Shown in pieces: positions 41,534-50,271 of a DNA stretch of 64,000 bases. The stretch comes from SAR202 cluster bacterium bin16 (GTDB taxonomy: Bacteria > Chloroflexota > Dehalococcoidia > Lucifugimonadales > Australimonadaceae). Under the pieces are notes generated by a model, which was not told the DNA's origin, did no database searches, and saw only the letters and a list, made by a program, of their open reading frames with translations. Position 1 is the first letter of the stretch; each line of letters opens with the position of its first letter. The translations under genes were made by a program, and so were the position numbers. The stretch lies in the NCBI GenBank assembly GCA_002238425.1, contig MPMJ01000006.1, forward strand, positions 1 through 64,000. The letters run 5' to 3'.

Positions 41534-41995
41534 TCAGCTTCCTTCCTGTATGGAGATGGGCAGGGAGTGTACTACGGCGGGCGCTCCAGAGGAGGGATGC
41601 AGAGCGCCCACAAGAGGACGCCCCTACACCGGGCACCGCGCCACCTCCCCTCCCCCGTGCCCTCACCCGCCGCGCAAGCGCGTCGACCTCTCCCTGGGGG
41701 AGAGGTGAGGGGGATTCCCGCTTTCGCGGGAAGGACGGGTGGGATGCGGGAGGTTCCTGCCTTCGCAGGAACGACGGACGAGTACGGGACGCGGGGGCGG
41801 TTCGCGAACCGCCCCTACGCCAGGCGAGGTTCCTGCCTGCGCAGGAACGACGGACGCCTTCTCACAGGAACGACAGAAGAAAGGGGGCGCGGGGTTTGCT
41901 ATGCTACGCGCCGCCATACGCCACAAATGGCGGGAGAGAACACCTCCCAACAGAGAGCATGTAATCGCACACCACTACGGCAGGAGAGAGAGCAT
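41534..41995. repeat. Long repeat-filled intergenic region
   Basis: Includes GATTCCCGCTTTCGCGGGAA (about 41713), GGTTCCTGCCTTCGCAGGAA (about 41752), the GGGGCGGTTCGCGAACCGCC palindrome (about 41794) and GGTTCCTGCCTGCGCAGGAA (about 41828). The promoter and SD (CAGGAGAG) of the next gene lie at its right end. No gene is supported. Confidence 0.7.
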
Positions 41996-44224
41996 ATGAC
42001 CACCGCACCACGCGTCGTTGGCACACCGGTACCCCGCATCGACGGGCGCGACAAGGTAACCGGCTCGGCCAACTACGGCGCTGACTTCGAGATCCCGGGC
42101 ACGCTCTGGGCGAAGACCCTCCGCAGCCCCTTCCCGCACGCGCGGATACGCGGCATCGACGCCTCCGCCGCTCGGGCGCTGCCCGGCGTCCACGCGGTCC
42201 TCACGGGCGACGACATACCCGACAACATGCGCTGGGGACGACGCATCGTCGACGTGCCCGTGCTCGCGCAGGGCGAGGTGCGGTTCGTCGGCGAGCAGGT
42301 CGCGGCGGTTGTTGCGGACGACGAGGAGATCGCGCAGCGGGCGCTCGAACTCATCGACGTCGACTACGAGGAGCTTCCCGCAGTCACGGACCCCGAGGAG
42401 GCGATGAAGAACGAGATACTCGTGAACCCGGACATGCACGGCTTCAAGGGCCTGCTGTACGAGGTGAACGAGCCTACGAACGTCGTGGTCCACTTCGAGT
42501 GGAGCAAGGGCGACGTGGAGGCGGGCCTGCGGCAGGCCGACCTCGTGGTCGAGAACACGTACACGACGCCCTCGCAGCACCAGACGTACATGGAGGCGCA
42601 CAACGCCACGGTGCGCGTAAACCCGGACGGCACTGCCGAGGTGTGGACGCCCGGCAAGGCGCCGTACGCGGTGCGGACGCAGATATCGGGGCCGCTCGGC
42701 GTCGAGCCGGAGAGCATCGTCTTCCACCCGGTGACCATCGGCGGGGACTTCGGCGGCAAGGGGTCGCCGATGAACGTCGCGCTCGGCTACCTGCTGTCCA
42801 AGGCGGCGGGGAACCGCCCGGTGCGGATGGTGTTCGACTACGCGGAGGAGTTCCTGGCAGCGAACCCGCGCCATTACTCGAAGTTGCGGATGCGCACGGG
42901 CGTCAAGAAGGACGGCTCCATCACCGCGCACGACGTCAGCATCGTGTTCGACAGCGGGGCGTACGCGGGGTTCAAGCCCGCGGGGCACCTCGGCGGCGCG
43001 AAGGCGGCGGGAGGACCTTACCGAACGGAAAACGCGCGCGTGGTGGAGGACATGGTCTACACCCACAACACGCCGTGCGGCCACATGCGCGGGCCGGGCG
43101 AGCCGCAGGCGGTCTTCGCCCTCGAATCGCACATCGACGAGGTCGCCGATGCGCTCGGCATGGACCCCGTGCAGTTCCGCCTGATGAACCTCGTGGAGGA
43201 CGGCGAGCCCACTGCGCTCGGCGACGTGTTCGTCGAGAACCGGGCCGCAGAGGCGCTCGAAGTTGCCGTCGAGGCGTCGGGCTACAACGCGGCGAAGGCG
43301 TCCGGCGTGGGGCGCGGCGTTTCCGTCGGGGAGCGCCCGCCGGGCGGCGGACGCATCAACTCGCAGGTGTCGATGGAGGCGGACGGCTCCGTCCTCATCA
43401 CCACTCCCCTCTTCGAGCAGGGCGCGGGCGCGTACACGGTGCTGCAGCAGGTCGTGGCCGAGGACCTCGGCCTCCCCGCCGACGCCGTGCGTATGGTCGT
43501 CGCCGACACGGGCCTGTTCGACATGGACCAGGGCGTGGGCGGCAGCCGCGTGACGAACCTCGGCACAGTCGCCACGCACGAGGCCGTCGGGCAGGCGCAG
43601 GGAGAGCTGTTCAAGCTAGCGGCGGAGCTGCAGAACTGGCCGGAGGAGAAGCTCGTCGTGCAGGGGCAGATGCTCGTGCGGACGGACACCGGCGAGTCGC
43701 AGCCGTGGAGCAACCTCATCGCCCGCGTGGGCACGCCCGTCGTCGGGCGCGGTGTCGCCTCCGGCGGCTACGAGAACCCGGTCACCGGCTACTGCGCGCA
43801 GATCGCCGAGGTCGAGGTCGACGCGGAGACCGGACAGATACGGCTGACGAAGCTGACGACCGTCCACGACACCGGCACCATCATCAACCCCATCGGCCAC
43901 CAGGGGCAGATCAACGGCGGGGCGATGATGGGCATCGGATTCGGGCTGCAGGAGGAGCTGGTGCGGGAGAACGGCTTCATCTCCACGCTCTCGTTCGCGG
44001 ACTACAAGATACCGAACATCGCCGACATCCCCGAGCTCACGACGGTCGTGCTCGACACGCCGGGCCAGGGCGTCGGCCCGTACAACATCAAGGCTATCGG
44101 CGAGAGCCCCAACGCGCCTACGGCGGCGGCCATCGCGAACGCCATCGCCGACGCATGCGGCGTGCGCGTGCGCGACCTGCCGGCGACGGCGGAGAAGGTG
44201 TACGAGGCGTTGCAGGATGCGTAG
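41996..44224 (+). CDS. Xanthine-dehydrogenase family molybdopterin-binding subunit
   Basis: A 742-residue catalytic subunit (ATG 41996, SD GGAGAG; the ORF-track start 41129 is far upstream in other genes). Diagnostic motifs: GGDFGGKG, the substrate-loop MRGPGEPQAVFALE, QGAGAYTVLQQV, and the C-terminal KAIGESPNAPTAAAIANAI with the catalytic Glu. It would hydroxylate a heterocycle, aldehyde or aromatic acyl group using Mo. The usual FAD and 2Fe-2S partner genes are not adjacent, so they must lie elsewhere. Confidence 0.9.
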   Translation: MTTAPRVVGTPVPRIDGRDKVTGSANYGADFEIPGTLWAKTLRSPFPHARIRGIDASAARALPGVHAVLTGDDIPDNMRWGRRIVDVPVLAQGEVRFVGEQVAAVVADDEEIAQRALELIDVDYEELPAVTDPEEAMKNEILVNPDMHGFKGLLYEVNEPTNVVVHFEWSKGDVEAGLRQADLVVENTYTTPSQHQTYMEAHNATVRVNPDGTAEVWTPGKAPYAVRTQISGPLGVEPESIVFHPVTIGGDFGGKGSPMNVALGYLLSKAAGNRPVRMVFDYAEEFLAANPRHYSKLRMRTGVKKDGSITAHDVSIVFDSGAYAGFKPAGHLGGAKAAGGPYRTENARVVEDMVYTHNTPCGHMRGPGEPQAVFALESHIDEVADALGMDPVQFRLMNLVEDGEPTALGDVFVENRAAEALEVAVEASGYNAAKASGVGRGVSVGERPPGGGRINSQVSMEADGSVLITTPLFEQGAGAYTVLQQVVAEDLGLPADAVRMVVADTGLFDMDQGVGGSRVTNLGTVATHEAVGQAQGELFKLAAELQNWPEEKLVVQGQMLVRTDTGESQPWSNLIARVGTPVVGRGVASGGYENPVTGYCAQIAEVEVDAETGQIRLTKLTTVHDTGTIINPIGHQGQINGGAMMGIGFGLQEELVRENGFISTLSFADYKIPNIADIPELTTVVLDTPGQGVGPYNIKAIGESPNAPTAAAIANAIADACGVRVRDLPATAEKVYEALQDA

Positions 44225-44564
44225 GAGGCGTGCAGGGGCTGTCATGCTGAGCGGAGCCGAAGTATCTCTCAGGGGACGTTGGCGTATGCGGACGCTTGCC
44301 CGAGAGATTCCTCGGCTACGTTGCACTTCGCTCGGAATGACAAGCCACCCTGCCCCATGCCGGGGTACCCTCACCCCAGCATCGAGTGCGGGGCAGGCTC
44401 TAACCCTCTCCCCTTGTAGGGAGAGGGATCAGGCGCCCGAGAGATTCCTCGACTCCGCTGCACTTCGCTCGGAATGACAAGGCACCCTGCGCTGCGCCGG
44501 GGTACCCTCACCCTAGCCCTCTCCCCTTGTAGGGAGAGGGGATCAGGCAGAGACGGGTAAACGA
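44225..44564. repeat. Repeat-filled intergenic region before fhs
   Basis: Two GAGAGATTCCTCGGCT/CGCTCGGAATGACA elements (about 44303 and 44443) alternate with two CCCTCACCC/TTGTAGGGAGAGGG elements (about 44368 and 44505). No gene is supported. Confidence 0.7.
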
Positions 44565-46193
44565 ATGGATGAACTACGACCCATAGGAGAGGTGGCGCGG
44601 AGCCTTGGCATCGCTCCGAAGCACCTCATCCCCTTCGGGGATACGAAGGCGAAGGTGTCGCTGGACGCGATGCGCCCGGAGCAGAAGGGGAAGCTCATCG
44701 TCGTGACGGGCGTGAACCCCACGCCTGCGGGAGAGGGCAAGACAACCACTTGCGTCGGGCTCACGCAGGGGCTGGGGAAGATCGGCAAGAACGTCGTGAC
44801 GACGCTTCGGGAGCCGTCGCTCGGGCCGATATTCGGCATCAAGGGCGGCGGCACGGGCGGCGGCAGGGCTCGCGTCATCCCGGAGGACGAGATCAACGTC
44901 CACTTCACCGGCGACGCGCACGCCGTCTCCTCCGCGCACAATCTCCTAGGCGCGCTCGCAGAGAACGTCATCTACCGCGGGCGCATCCCCGGCACGAAGC
45001 CGTCCGACATCACCTGGCGGCGCGTCGTCGACATCGAGGACCGGGCGCTGCGCAGCATCGTCTCCGGCCTCGGGGGCTCCGCGAACGCCCCGCTGCGCGA
45101 GACCGGGTTCGACATCGTCACCGCGTCCGAGATCATGGCCGTGCTCGCGCTCTCGTCCGGGCTGGACGACCTGCGCGCCCGCCTCGGCAGGATCACGGTC
45201 GCCACAGGCAGCGGCGGAGCGCGCGTGACCGCAGAGGACGTGGGGGCGGTCGGCTCGCTGATGGCGCTGCTGCGGCACGCCATCCTCCCGAACATGGTGC
45301 AGACCACGGAGGGGCAGCCGTCGTTCATCCACACCGGGCCGTTCGGCAACATCGCGCACGGCTGCAGCTCGGTCGTGGCTGACCGGCTCGCGCTGGGCTA
45401 CGCGGACTACGTCGTGACGGAAGCGGGGTTCGGCGCGGACCTCGGCTTCGAGAAGTTCATGCACATCAAGTGCCGCACCAGCGGGCTGCGCCCGAGCGCG
45501 GCGGTGCTCGTCGGCACCGTGCGGGCGATGAAGCACCACGGGGGCGTCGCGATCAAGGACCTGGACTACCCCGACCCGCTCTCCGTGCGCATCGGCTGCG
45601 CGAACCTCCAGCACCTCGTCGGCGTCGTACGCAAGTTCGGCCTGCCGGTGGTCGTCGCCATCAACCACTTCCCGTCCGACACGCCGGAGGAGACGGTGGT
45701 GATGCAGGACGCGGCGATCGAGGCGGGAGCGTCGCAGGCGGTCGTCTGCAGCGGTTTCGTGGACGGCGGCGAGGGCGCGGTGGAACTCGCGGAGGCGGTT
45801 GCGCGCACGTCGGAGGCGGGCCCGCCGCGCGCCAGGTGGCTGTACCCGCTCGACGCTCCGCTGCGGGAGAAGGTGCGCGTGCTCGCGGAGACGGTCTACG
45901 GGGCGTCGGACGTGCGCTGGAGCGCGTCGGCGTCGCGGCAGCTCGAACGGTTCGAGGACCAGGGCCTCGGCGGGTTCCCCATCTGCATGGCGAAGACGCC
46001 GCTCTCCATCTCGCACGACCCGTCGCTGAAGAACCGGCCCACCAACTACACCTTCGAGATATCGGACGTGCGGGCGTCGACCGGCGCGGGGTTCGTGTAC
46101 CCCATCGCGGGCAACATCGTCACGATGCCCGGCCTGCCCGGCACGCCACGGGCGCTAGACGTCGACAGCAAGGGGAACATCACCGGGCTGTAG
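44565..46193 (+). CDS. fhs: Formate-tetrahydrofolate ligase
   Basis: Fhs joins formate and THF with ATP to give 10-formyl-THF. The 542-residue protein has the P-loop TPAGEGKTT, GPIFGIKGGGTGGG, the HFTGDAHAV segment, and C-terminal GFVYPIAGNIVTMPGLP. The length is slightly under the usual 555-560. ATG 44565 follows repeat DNA closely with a poor SD. Its product feeds purine synthesis through the transformylase at 22578. It could also serve a one-carbon oxidation route. Confidence 0.95.
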   Translation: MDELRPIGEVARSLGIAPKHLIPFGDTKAKVSLDAMRPEQKGKLIVVTGVNPTPAGEGKTTTCVGLTQGLGKIGKNVVTTLREPSLGPIFGIKGGGTGGGRARVIPEDEINVHFTGDAHAVSSAHNLLGALAENVIYRGRIPGTKPSDITWRRVVDIEDRALRSIVSGLGGSANAPLRETGFDIVTASEIMAVLALSSGLDDLRARLGRITVATGSGGARVTAEDVGAVGSLMALLRHAILPNMVQTTEGQPSFIHTGPFGNIAHGCSSVVADRLALGYADYVVTEAGFGADLGFEKFMHIKCRTSGLRPSAAVLVGTVRAMKHHGGVAIKDLDYPDPLSVRIGCANLQHLVGVVRKFGLPVVVAINHFPSDTPEETVVMQDAAIEAGASQAVVCSGFVDGGEGAVELAEAVARTSEAGPPRARWLYPLDAPLREKVRVLAETVYGASDVRWSASASRQLERFEDQGLGGFPICMAKTPLSISHDPSLKNRPTNYTFEISDVRASTGAGFVYPIAGNIVTMPGLPGTPRALDVDSKGNITGL

Positions 46194-46237
46194 GGGCGGC
46201 GCTCACCGTCGAAGTTTCAACATGACGGAATCGAAAT

Positions 46238-46438
46238 ATGCCGAAGGTTAGAGATGCCATCCGGCTCGTGGAGCGTGACGGGTGGTACCATGTGAGGACG
46301 CGGGGTAGCCACAGGCACTTCCATCATCCTGAGAAGCCAGGAACAGTGACTATCGCCGGCCACCCGGGAGAGGATCTGCCGCCAGGTACGTGGATCGGAA
46401 TCCAGGAACAAGCGGGACTTCGCAGGAGGAACCGATGA
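46238..46438 (+). CDS. HicA mRNA interferase toxin
   Basis: A 66-residue protein with the HicA dsRBD-like fold: IRLVERDGWYHVRTRGSHRHF, the catalytic His in RGSH, and TVTIAGHPGEDLPPGTW. It overlaps the hicB start by four bases (ATGA). Intact, unlike the hicA at 29454. Confidence 0.85.
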   Translation: MPKVRDAIRLVERDGWYHVRTRGSHRHFHHPEKPGTVTIAGHPGEDLPPGTWIGIQEQAGLRRRNR

Positions 46439-46776
46439 AGCTGAGATACGCGGTAGTCTTCGAGCAGACCCCAAACAACTACGGCGCTTACGCGCCGGAC
46501 GTGCCCGGCTGCATCAGCACCGGCAAGACATGGGACGAGATGCAGGAGATGATCCGGGAGGCCCTGACGTTCCACATCGAGGACCTGCTGGAGCAGGGCG
46601 AGCCGCTTCCTGAGCCCAAGAGATCCATCGACGAGGCTATCGCATACCACAGTCAAGCGCTCGGAGAATCCGCCCTCAAGAGCTACGCCGAGTACGGCGA
46701 CCCTGTCCCTTCAATCTCGACGACCTTCCAGATGGTCGAGGTCGACGTTGCCGTTCCACAGGCTGTGAAAGCCTAG
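46435..46776 (+). CDS. HicB antitoxin
   Basis: A 113-residue protein: MKLRYAVVFEQTPNNYGAYA, DVPGCISTGKTWDEMQEMIREAL, the core HicB fold, with a C-terminal tail lacking an obvious helix-turn-helix. ATG 46435 has SD GGAGGA. Together with the preceding gene it forms a complete HicAB pair. Confidence 0.85.
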   Translation: MKLRYAVVFEQTPNNYGAYAPDVPGCISTGKTWDEMQEMIREALTFHIEDLLEQGEPLPEPKRSIDEAIAYHSQALGESALKSYAEYGDPVPSISTTFQMVEVDVAVPQAVKA

Positions 46777-46852
46777 GTCCTCCCAAGGGCAACATCGCCG
46801 GGTTGTGACACCTCCGCCACTCCCGGCACAGCAAAGAGGGAGGTCGAAGCGC

Positions 46853-47218
46853 ATGGAGCCACAACGGTTCAGCTACCAGCGTCCGGAGAATGACCGGGCG
46901 AAGAATCTGACGCCCCTTTGCCAGACGGACAGGCTGTGGGCGGACATGCAGCTCGTGAAGGAAGGCGGCGAGAACAAGCTGCACAGCCACACGGTGAGCG
47001 ACGGGTTCTTCATGGTGATACAGGGCGCCGCGAAGTTCTACGGCGATGGCGACGTCCTGCTGGCCGAGCTGGGCGCGCAGGAAGGCGTCTTGATGCCGCA
47101 CGGCTTCAAGTACTGGTTCGAGAGCTCGGGGACGGAGCCGTTGCAACTGCTGCACGTCGCCGCCAGCGACCCGAACCTCCGGGACGTTCGTGTCGGGCCG
47201 AGCCGGGAGTCGGGGTAG
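46853..47218 (+). CDS. Single-domain cupin
   Basis: A 121-residue cupin (ATG 46853, SD GGGAGG). Metal-site pattern: KLHSHTVSDGFFMVIQGAAKFYGDG (H-x-H-x(n)-F) and later GVLMPHGFKYWFES. Cupins of this size bind metals and may act as isomerases or dioxygenases. It is followed by the 175-bp tandem array. Confidence 0.8.
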   Translation: MEPQRFSYQRPENDRAKNLTPLCQTDRLWADMQLVKEGGENKLHSHTVSDGFFMVIQGAAKFYGDGDVLLAELGAQEGVLMPHGFKYWFESSGTEPLQLLHVAASDPNLRDVRVGPSRESG

Positions 47219-47885
47219 GCGGGTCACCCCCACGAGGGGGAAGGAGTGGGCAGGCCGGGCGGCGTTCACCGACGGTTGTGCGCGGGGGTTCCCTTGTAGG
47301 GCGAGAGGTTCCCCGAAAGGGCACCCACAAGGGATGCCCCTACACCAGGCCACCCGACAGGGGATTCGGCTTCGCTCAGCGTGGACAGGCGATGCCACGC
47401 ACCGCCTCGTGACCTAGCGGTCACCCTGGATTCCCGTTTTCACGGGAATGACGGGGGGAGGGGGTTCGCCGCCAGGAGAGGGGAACCCCGAAGGGCACCC
47501 ACAAGGGGTGCCCCTACATCGGGCCACCCGAGAGGGGATTCGGCTTCGCTCAGCGTGGACAGGCGATGCCACGCACCGCCTCGTGACCTGGCGGTCACCC
47601 TGGATTCCCGTTTTCACGGGAATGAACGGGGGGAGGGGGTTCGCCGCCAGGAGAGGGGAACCCCGAAGGGCACCCACAAGGGGTGCCCCTACAGCGGGCC
47701 AGCCGAGAGGGGATTCGGCTTCGCTCAGCGTGGACAGGCGATGCCACGCACCGCCTCGTGACCTGGCGGTCACCCTGGATTCCCGTTTTCACGGGAATGA
47801 CGGGGGGAGGGGTTCGCCGCCAGGAGAGGGAACCCCGAAGGGCACCCACAAGGGATGCCCCTACAGCGGGCCACCCAAGAGCTGG
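47219..47885. repeat. 175-bp tandem repeat array (about 3.4 copies) built from dispersed repeats
   Basis: Successive units begin near 47280, 47451, 47627 and 47803 (the last partial). The GGGATTCGGCTTCGCTCAGC segment recurs at about 47361, 47535 and 47710, giving a period of 174-175 bp. Each unit holds AAGGGCACCCACAAGGGRTG, GATGCCACGCACCGCCTCGT and GGATTCCCGTTTTCACGGGA. It ends at the 3' end of the Rieske gene. ORFs here are repeat translations. Confidence 0.92.
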
Positions 47886-49130
47886 TTAGACCTTGGGGAG
47901 GCACTGTTTCCAGTCGGCGCCGGTGGGGAGGACGGAGGTGATCATGTAGGGGTAGTCGTGGAACTGGTTCTCTTCGGAGGTCCAGGCGAGGCCGGGCGGG
48001 TCGCCGCCTTCCGCCATGGTGCGAACGGCCTCGAGCATGAAGCGGCGCATGGCGATGATGTGCATGTCGCTGGCGCCGAGGTTCTCTTGGGTCCTGTCGC
48101 TGATGGCGCCCATGCTCTCGGTCACCATCTTGTCCTGCGTGTGGTTGCGAGCGGCGACACCGCACCAGTAGTCTCCCGACTTCTGCTCCTCGCGGCTGAG
48201 CTGGTAGTGGTTGGCGCGGGTGTAGTAGCTCATGAAGTCCGGGCCCACCTCTGCACGGTCACTCTGGGCGTACGAGTCGTCGACGCTCTTGTCCCACCAG
48301 ACCTCGAAGTCGTAGCGCCAGTTGGTGTAGTCGTCGGCGGGCACTTGGTAGATGGTGTGGACGGCCTCGTTGTAGCCGTTGGGGGAGTCGCCGCGCGGCG
48401 TGTTGCCGATGCAGGGCATGAGGAAGGTGTTGGTACGCACCATCTCCTGTGTGTCGTCATAGGGGTAGATGGTCGCGGCGCGGACGCCCCACGGCAGCCT
48501 GTCGATGGCGACGCGGGCGGGGCGGCGACGCGCCTGGGCCATGGGGTTGTCCTCGCCGGATATGCGCCGGTGGAGGTAGGCGGAGTGGATGCTGTCGTTG
48601 TCGCCCTCCAGCGCCTGGAGCCAGTTGCACTCGAGGAAGAGCTTGCTGCCGACGACGACGTGGTCGCGCGGCAGGGTGAACCACGGGAGGTTGGGTACGA
48701 GCGGGGTCTTCTCCTTCGGCCCCATGTAGGTGAGGACGACACCGTTGCGCTCCTCGCACGGGTAGGACGTGTGCTGGATGGTGTCCTTCAGCCTGCTGGT
48801 CTCCGGCTCGGCGGGGATGTCCAGCACCGTGCCTTCCACGTCGTACTGCCAGCCGTGATAGATGCACGTGATGCTGCAGTTCTCCACGCGTCCGTAGAAG
48901 AGCGACGCCCGGCGGTGCGAACAGTACTCGCCGAGCAGCCCCACCCTGCCGTTGCTGTCGCGGAAGGCGACGAGGTCCTCGTTGAGGAGCTTGACGCGCA
49001 CCGGAGCGCAGTCCGGCTCCGGCAGTTCCTCGGAGAGCAGCGCCGGTATCCAGTAGCGGCGGAACAGATCGCCCATCGGCGTGCCGGGCCCGACACGGGT
49101 CAGGATCTCGTTGTCCTCGGCGATAGACAT
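47886..49130 (-). CDS. Rieske [2Fe-2S] aromatic-ring oxygenase large subunit
   Basis: A 414-residue oxygenase (ATG 49130, SD GGAGG). Cluster ligands C70/H72 (CSHRR) and C89/H92 (CIYHGW); mononuclear-iron region NWLQALEGDNDSIHSAYLH. It resembles the paralogues at 889 and 10503 end to end. No ferredoxin or reductase lies beside it. Neighbours upstream on the same strand, a signal-less binding-fold protein and a LigJ-like hydratase, point to aromatic-acid breakdown. Confidence 0.9.
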   Translation of the reverse strand: MSIAEDNEILTRVGPGTPMGDLFRRYWIPALLSEELPEPDCAPVRVKLLNEDLVAFRDSNGRVGLLGEYCSHRRASLFYGRVENCSITCIYHGWQYDVEGTVLDIPAEPETSRLKDTIQHTSYPCEERNGVVLTYMGPKEKTPLVPNLPWFTLPRDHVVVGSKLFLECNWLQALEGDNDSIHSAYLHRRISGEDNPMAQARRRPARVAIDRLPWGVRAATIYPYDDTQEMVRTNTFLMPCIGNTPRGDSPNGYNEAVHTIYQVPADDYTNWRYDFEVWWDKSVDDSYAQSDRAEVGPDFMSYYTRANHYQLSREEQKSGDYWCGVAARNHTQDKMVTESMGAISDRTQENLGASDMHIIAMRRFMLEAVRTMAEGGDPPGLAWTSEENQFHDYPYMITSVLPTGADWKQCLPKV

Positions 49131-49221
49131 GACGCACCTCCCCAAGTGTTACGTCAGCGACCGAGCGCCGCGTGATGGCTGCAACTATAGCCCTGGCGGG
49201 ATGCGTGTCAACGCGGCTGCG

Positions 49222-50127
49222 TCAGCGGCGTTCGTCCATGATGCGGCCGGCGATGCGCAGGTCCCACATCTGCAACGGGTTGTAGCCTGCCAGCTCCGGA
49301 TACTCGTCGACGGCCATGTCGTAGAAGTTGCCTATGGCGTCCGGCATCGGCACCGGCGGGTCCGCGAGCTCGGCGGCGAGGTGGCCGTAGACGACCTCGC
49401 GCTCTTCGGGGGTCGCTATCGAGGCGCCAGGGGCTTTCATCAGGCCGTCCGGGATGGAGGTCATCACGTCCAGCGCCGCCTGCTTGTCCTCCTTGAAGAG
49501 CCTCGCCGCGTCGAACGCGGCACGCACGAGGTTCTCCATGTCCTCGGCACGGCTCTCGAGCAACTCCACGGACGTGGTGTAGACGACGCCTCCCAGGAAG
49601 CCGAAGGTGCCGATGTCGAGCGGCACGAGCCCTGCCTCCGCAGCGGCGTCCGAGAAGAGGTTGGTGACGACGGCTGCGTCGCAGTCTCCTTCCACGACGC
49701 GCTTCCACGGCGACCAGCGGCCCACCTCCGCGTCCGGCGCGAGCACGACCTCGAACTCAGTGAGTCCGGCGCGACGAAGCCAGAGCGGGTCGATGAGGTT
49801 CGTCGGGCGGGCGTCGCGCACGGCGATGCGTTTGCCGCGCAGTTCGTCGAGGCTCGTGACGCCGGGGCGTACGTAGAGGCGCTCGTTGATGGTGGTGACC
49901 GCCGCCGCGATGGATACGAGGGGCATGCCCTTCGCCCGGTTGAGTTGCTGGTTCCAGTAGTTCTCCGCGAGCACCTCCGCCCTGCCGTCGAACAGCAACT
50001 CGGCGTACTCGCGGCCTTCGGGTCGCTCGAGGACGATCTCCGTGCCGTAGGCCGCGGCGGTGCGCTGCACGGTGTAGAGGTACGGCAGGCGGTCGGCGTC
50101 GCGCCAGAGTAGTCGGATCGTGCCCAT
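49222..50127 (-). CDS. Periplasmic-binding-fold (PBP2) protein without signal peptide
   Basis: A 301-residue protein starting MGTIRLLWRDADRLPYLYTV (ATG 50127, SD GGGAGG). The PBP type 2 fold is shown by GVTSLDELRGKRIAVRDARP, DCDAAVVTNLFSDAAAEAG and the ABC nitrate/taurine-type layout. There is no signal peptide or lipobox, so it should stay in the cytoplasm. Known cytoplasmic members of this fold include 4,5-dihydroxyphthalate decarboxylase. With a Rieske gene and a LigJ-like gene flanking it, an enzymatic role is worth considering; a solute-binding role remains possible. Confidence 0.75.
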   Translation of the reverse strand: MGTIRLLWRDADRLPYLYTVQRTAAAYGTEIVLERPEGREYAELLFDGRAEVLAENYWNQQLNRAKGMPLVSIAAAVTTINERLYVRPGVTSLDELRGKRIAVRDARPTNLIDPLWLRRAGLTEFEVVLAPDAEVGRWSPWKRVVEGDCDAAVVTNLFSDAAAEAGLVPLDIGTFGFLGGVVYTTSVELLESRAEDMENLVRAAFDAARLFKEDKQAALDVMTSIPDGLMKAPGASIATPEEREVVYGHLAAELADPPVPMPDAIGNFYDMAVDEYPELAGYNPLQMWDLRIAGRIMDERR

Positions 50128-50271
50128 GGGTTTCCTCCCTACGAGAGACATCAGTGAGAGTAGCACGGACAGTACGCCACGCCCCGCCCGATCACCCCCA
50201 TCCTAACCTTCCCCCATCAAGGGGGAAGGGATCACGCCGCCTCCCTCCATTGAGGGGGAAGGGACCAGGCC
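50128..50271. repeat. Two CCCCCATCAAGGGGGAAGGG-type repeats
   Basis: Copies at about 50190-50232 and 50240-50270, filling the gap between the hydratase and the binding-fold gene. Confidence 0.6.

Noticed and set aside
47280-47885. CRISPR array
   Set aside because: The repeat unit is about 175 bp with no unique spacers; units are contiguous and near-identical.
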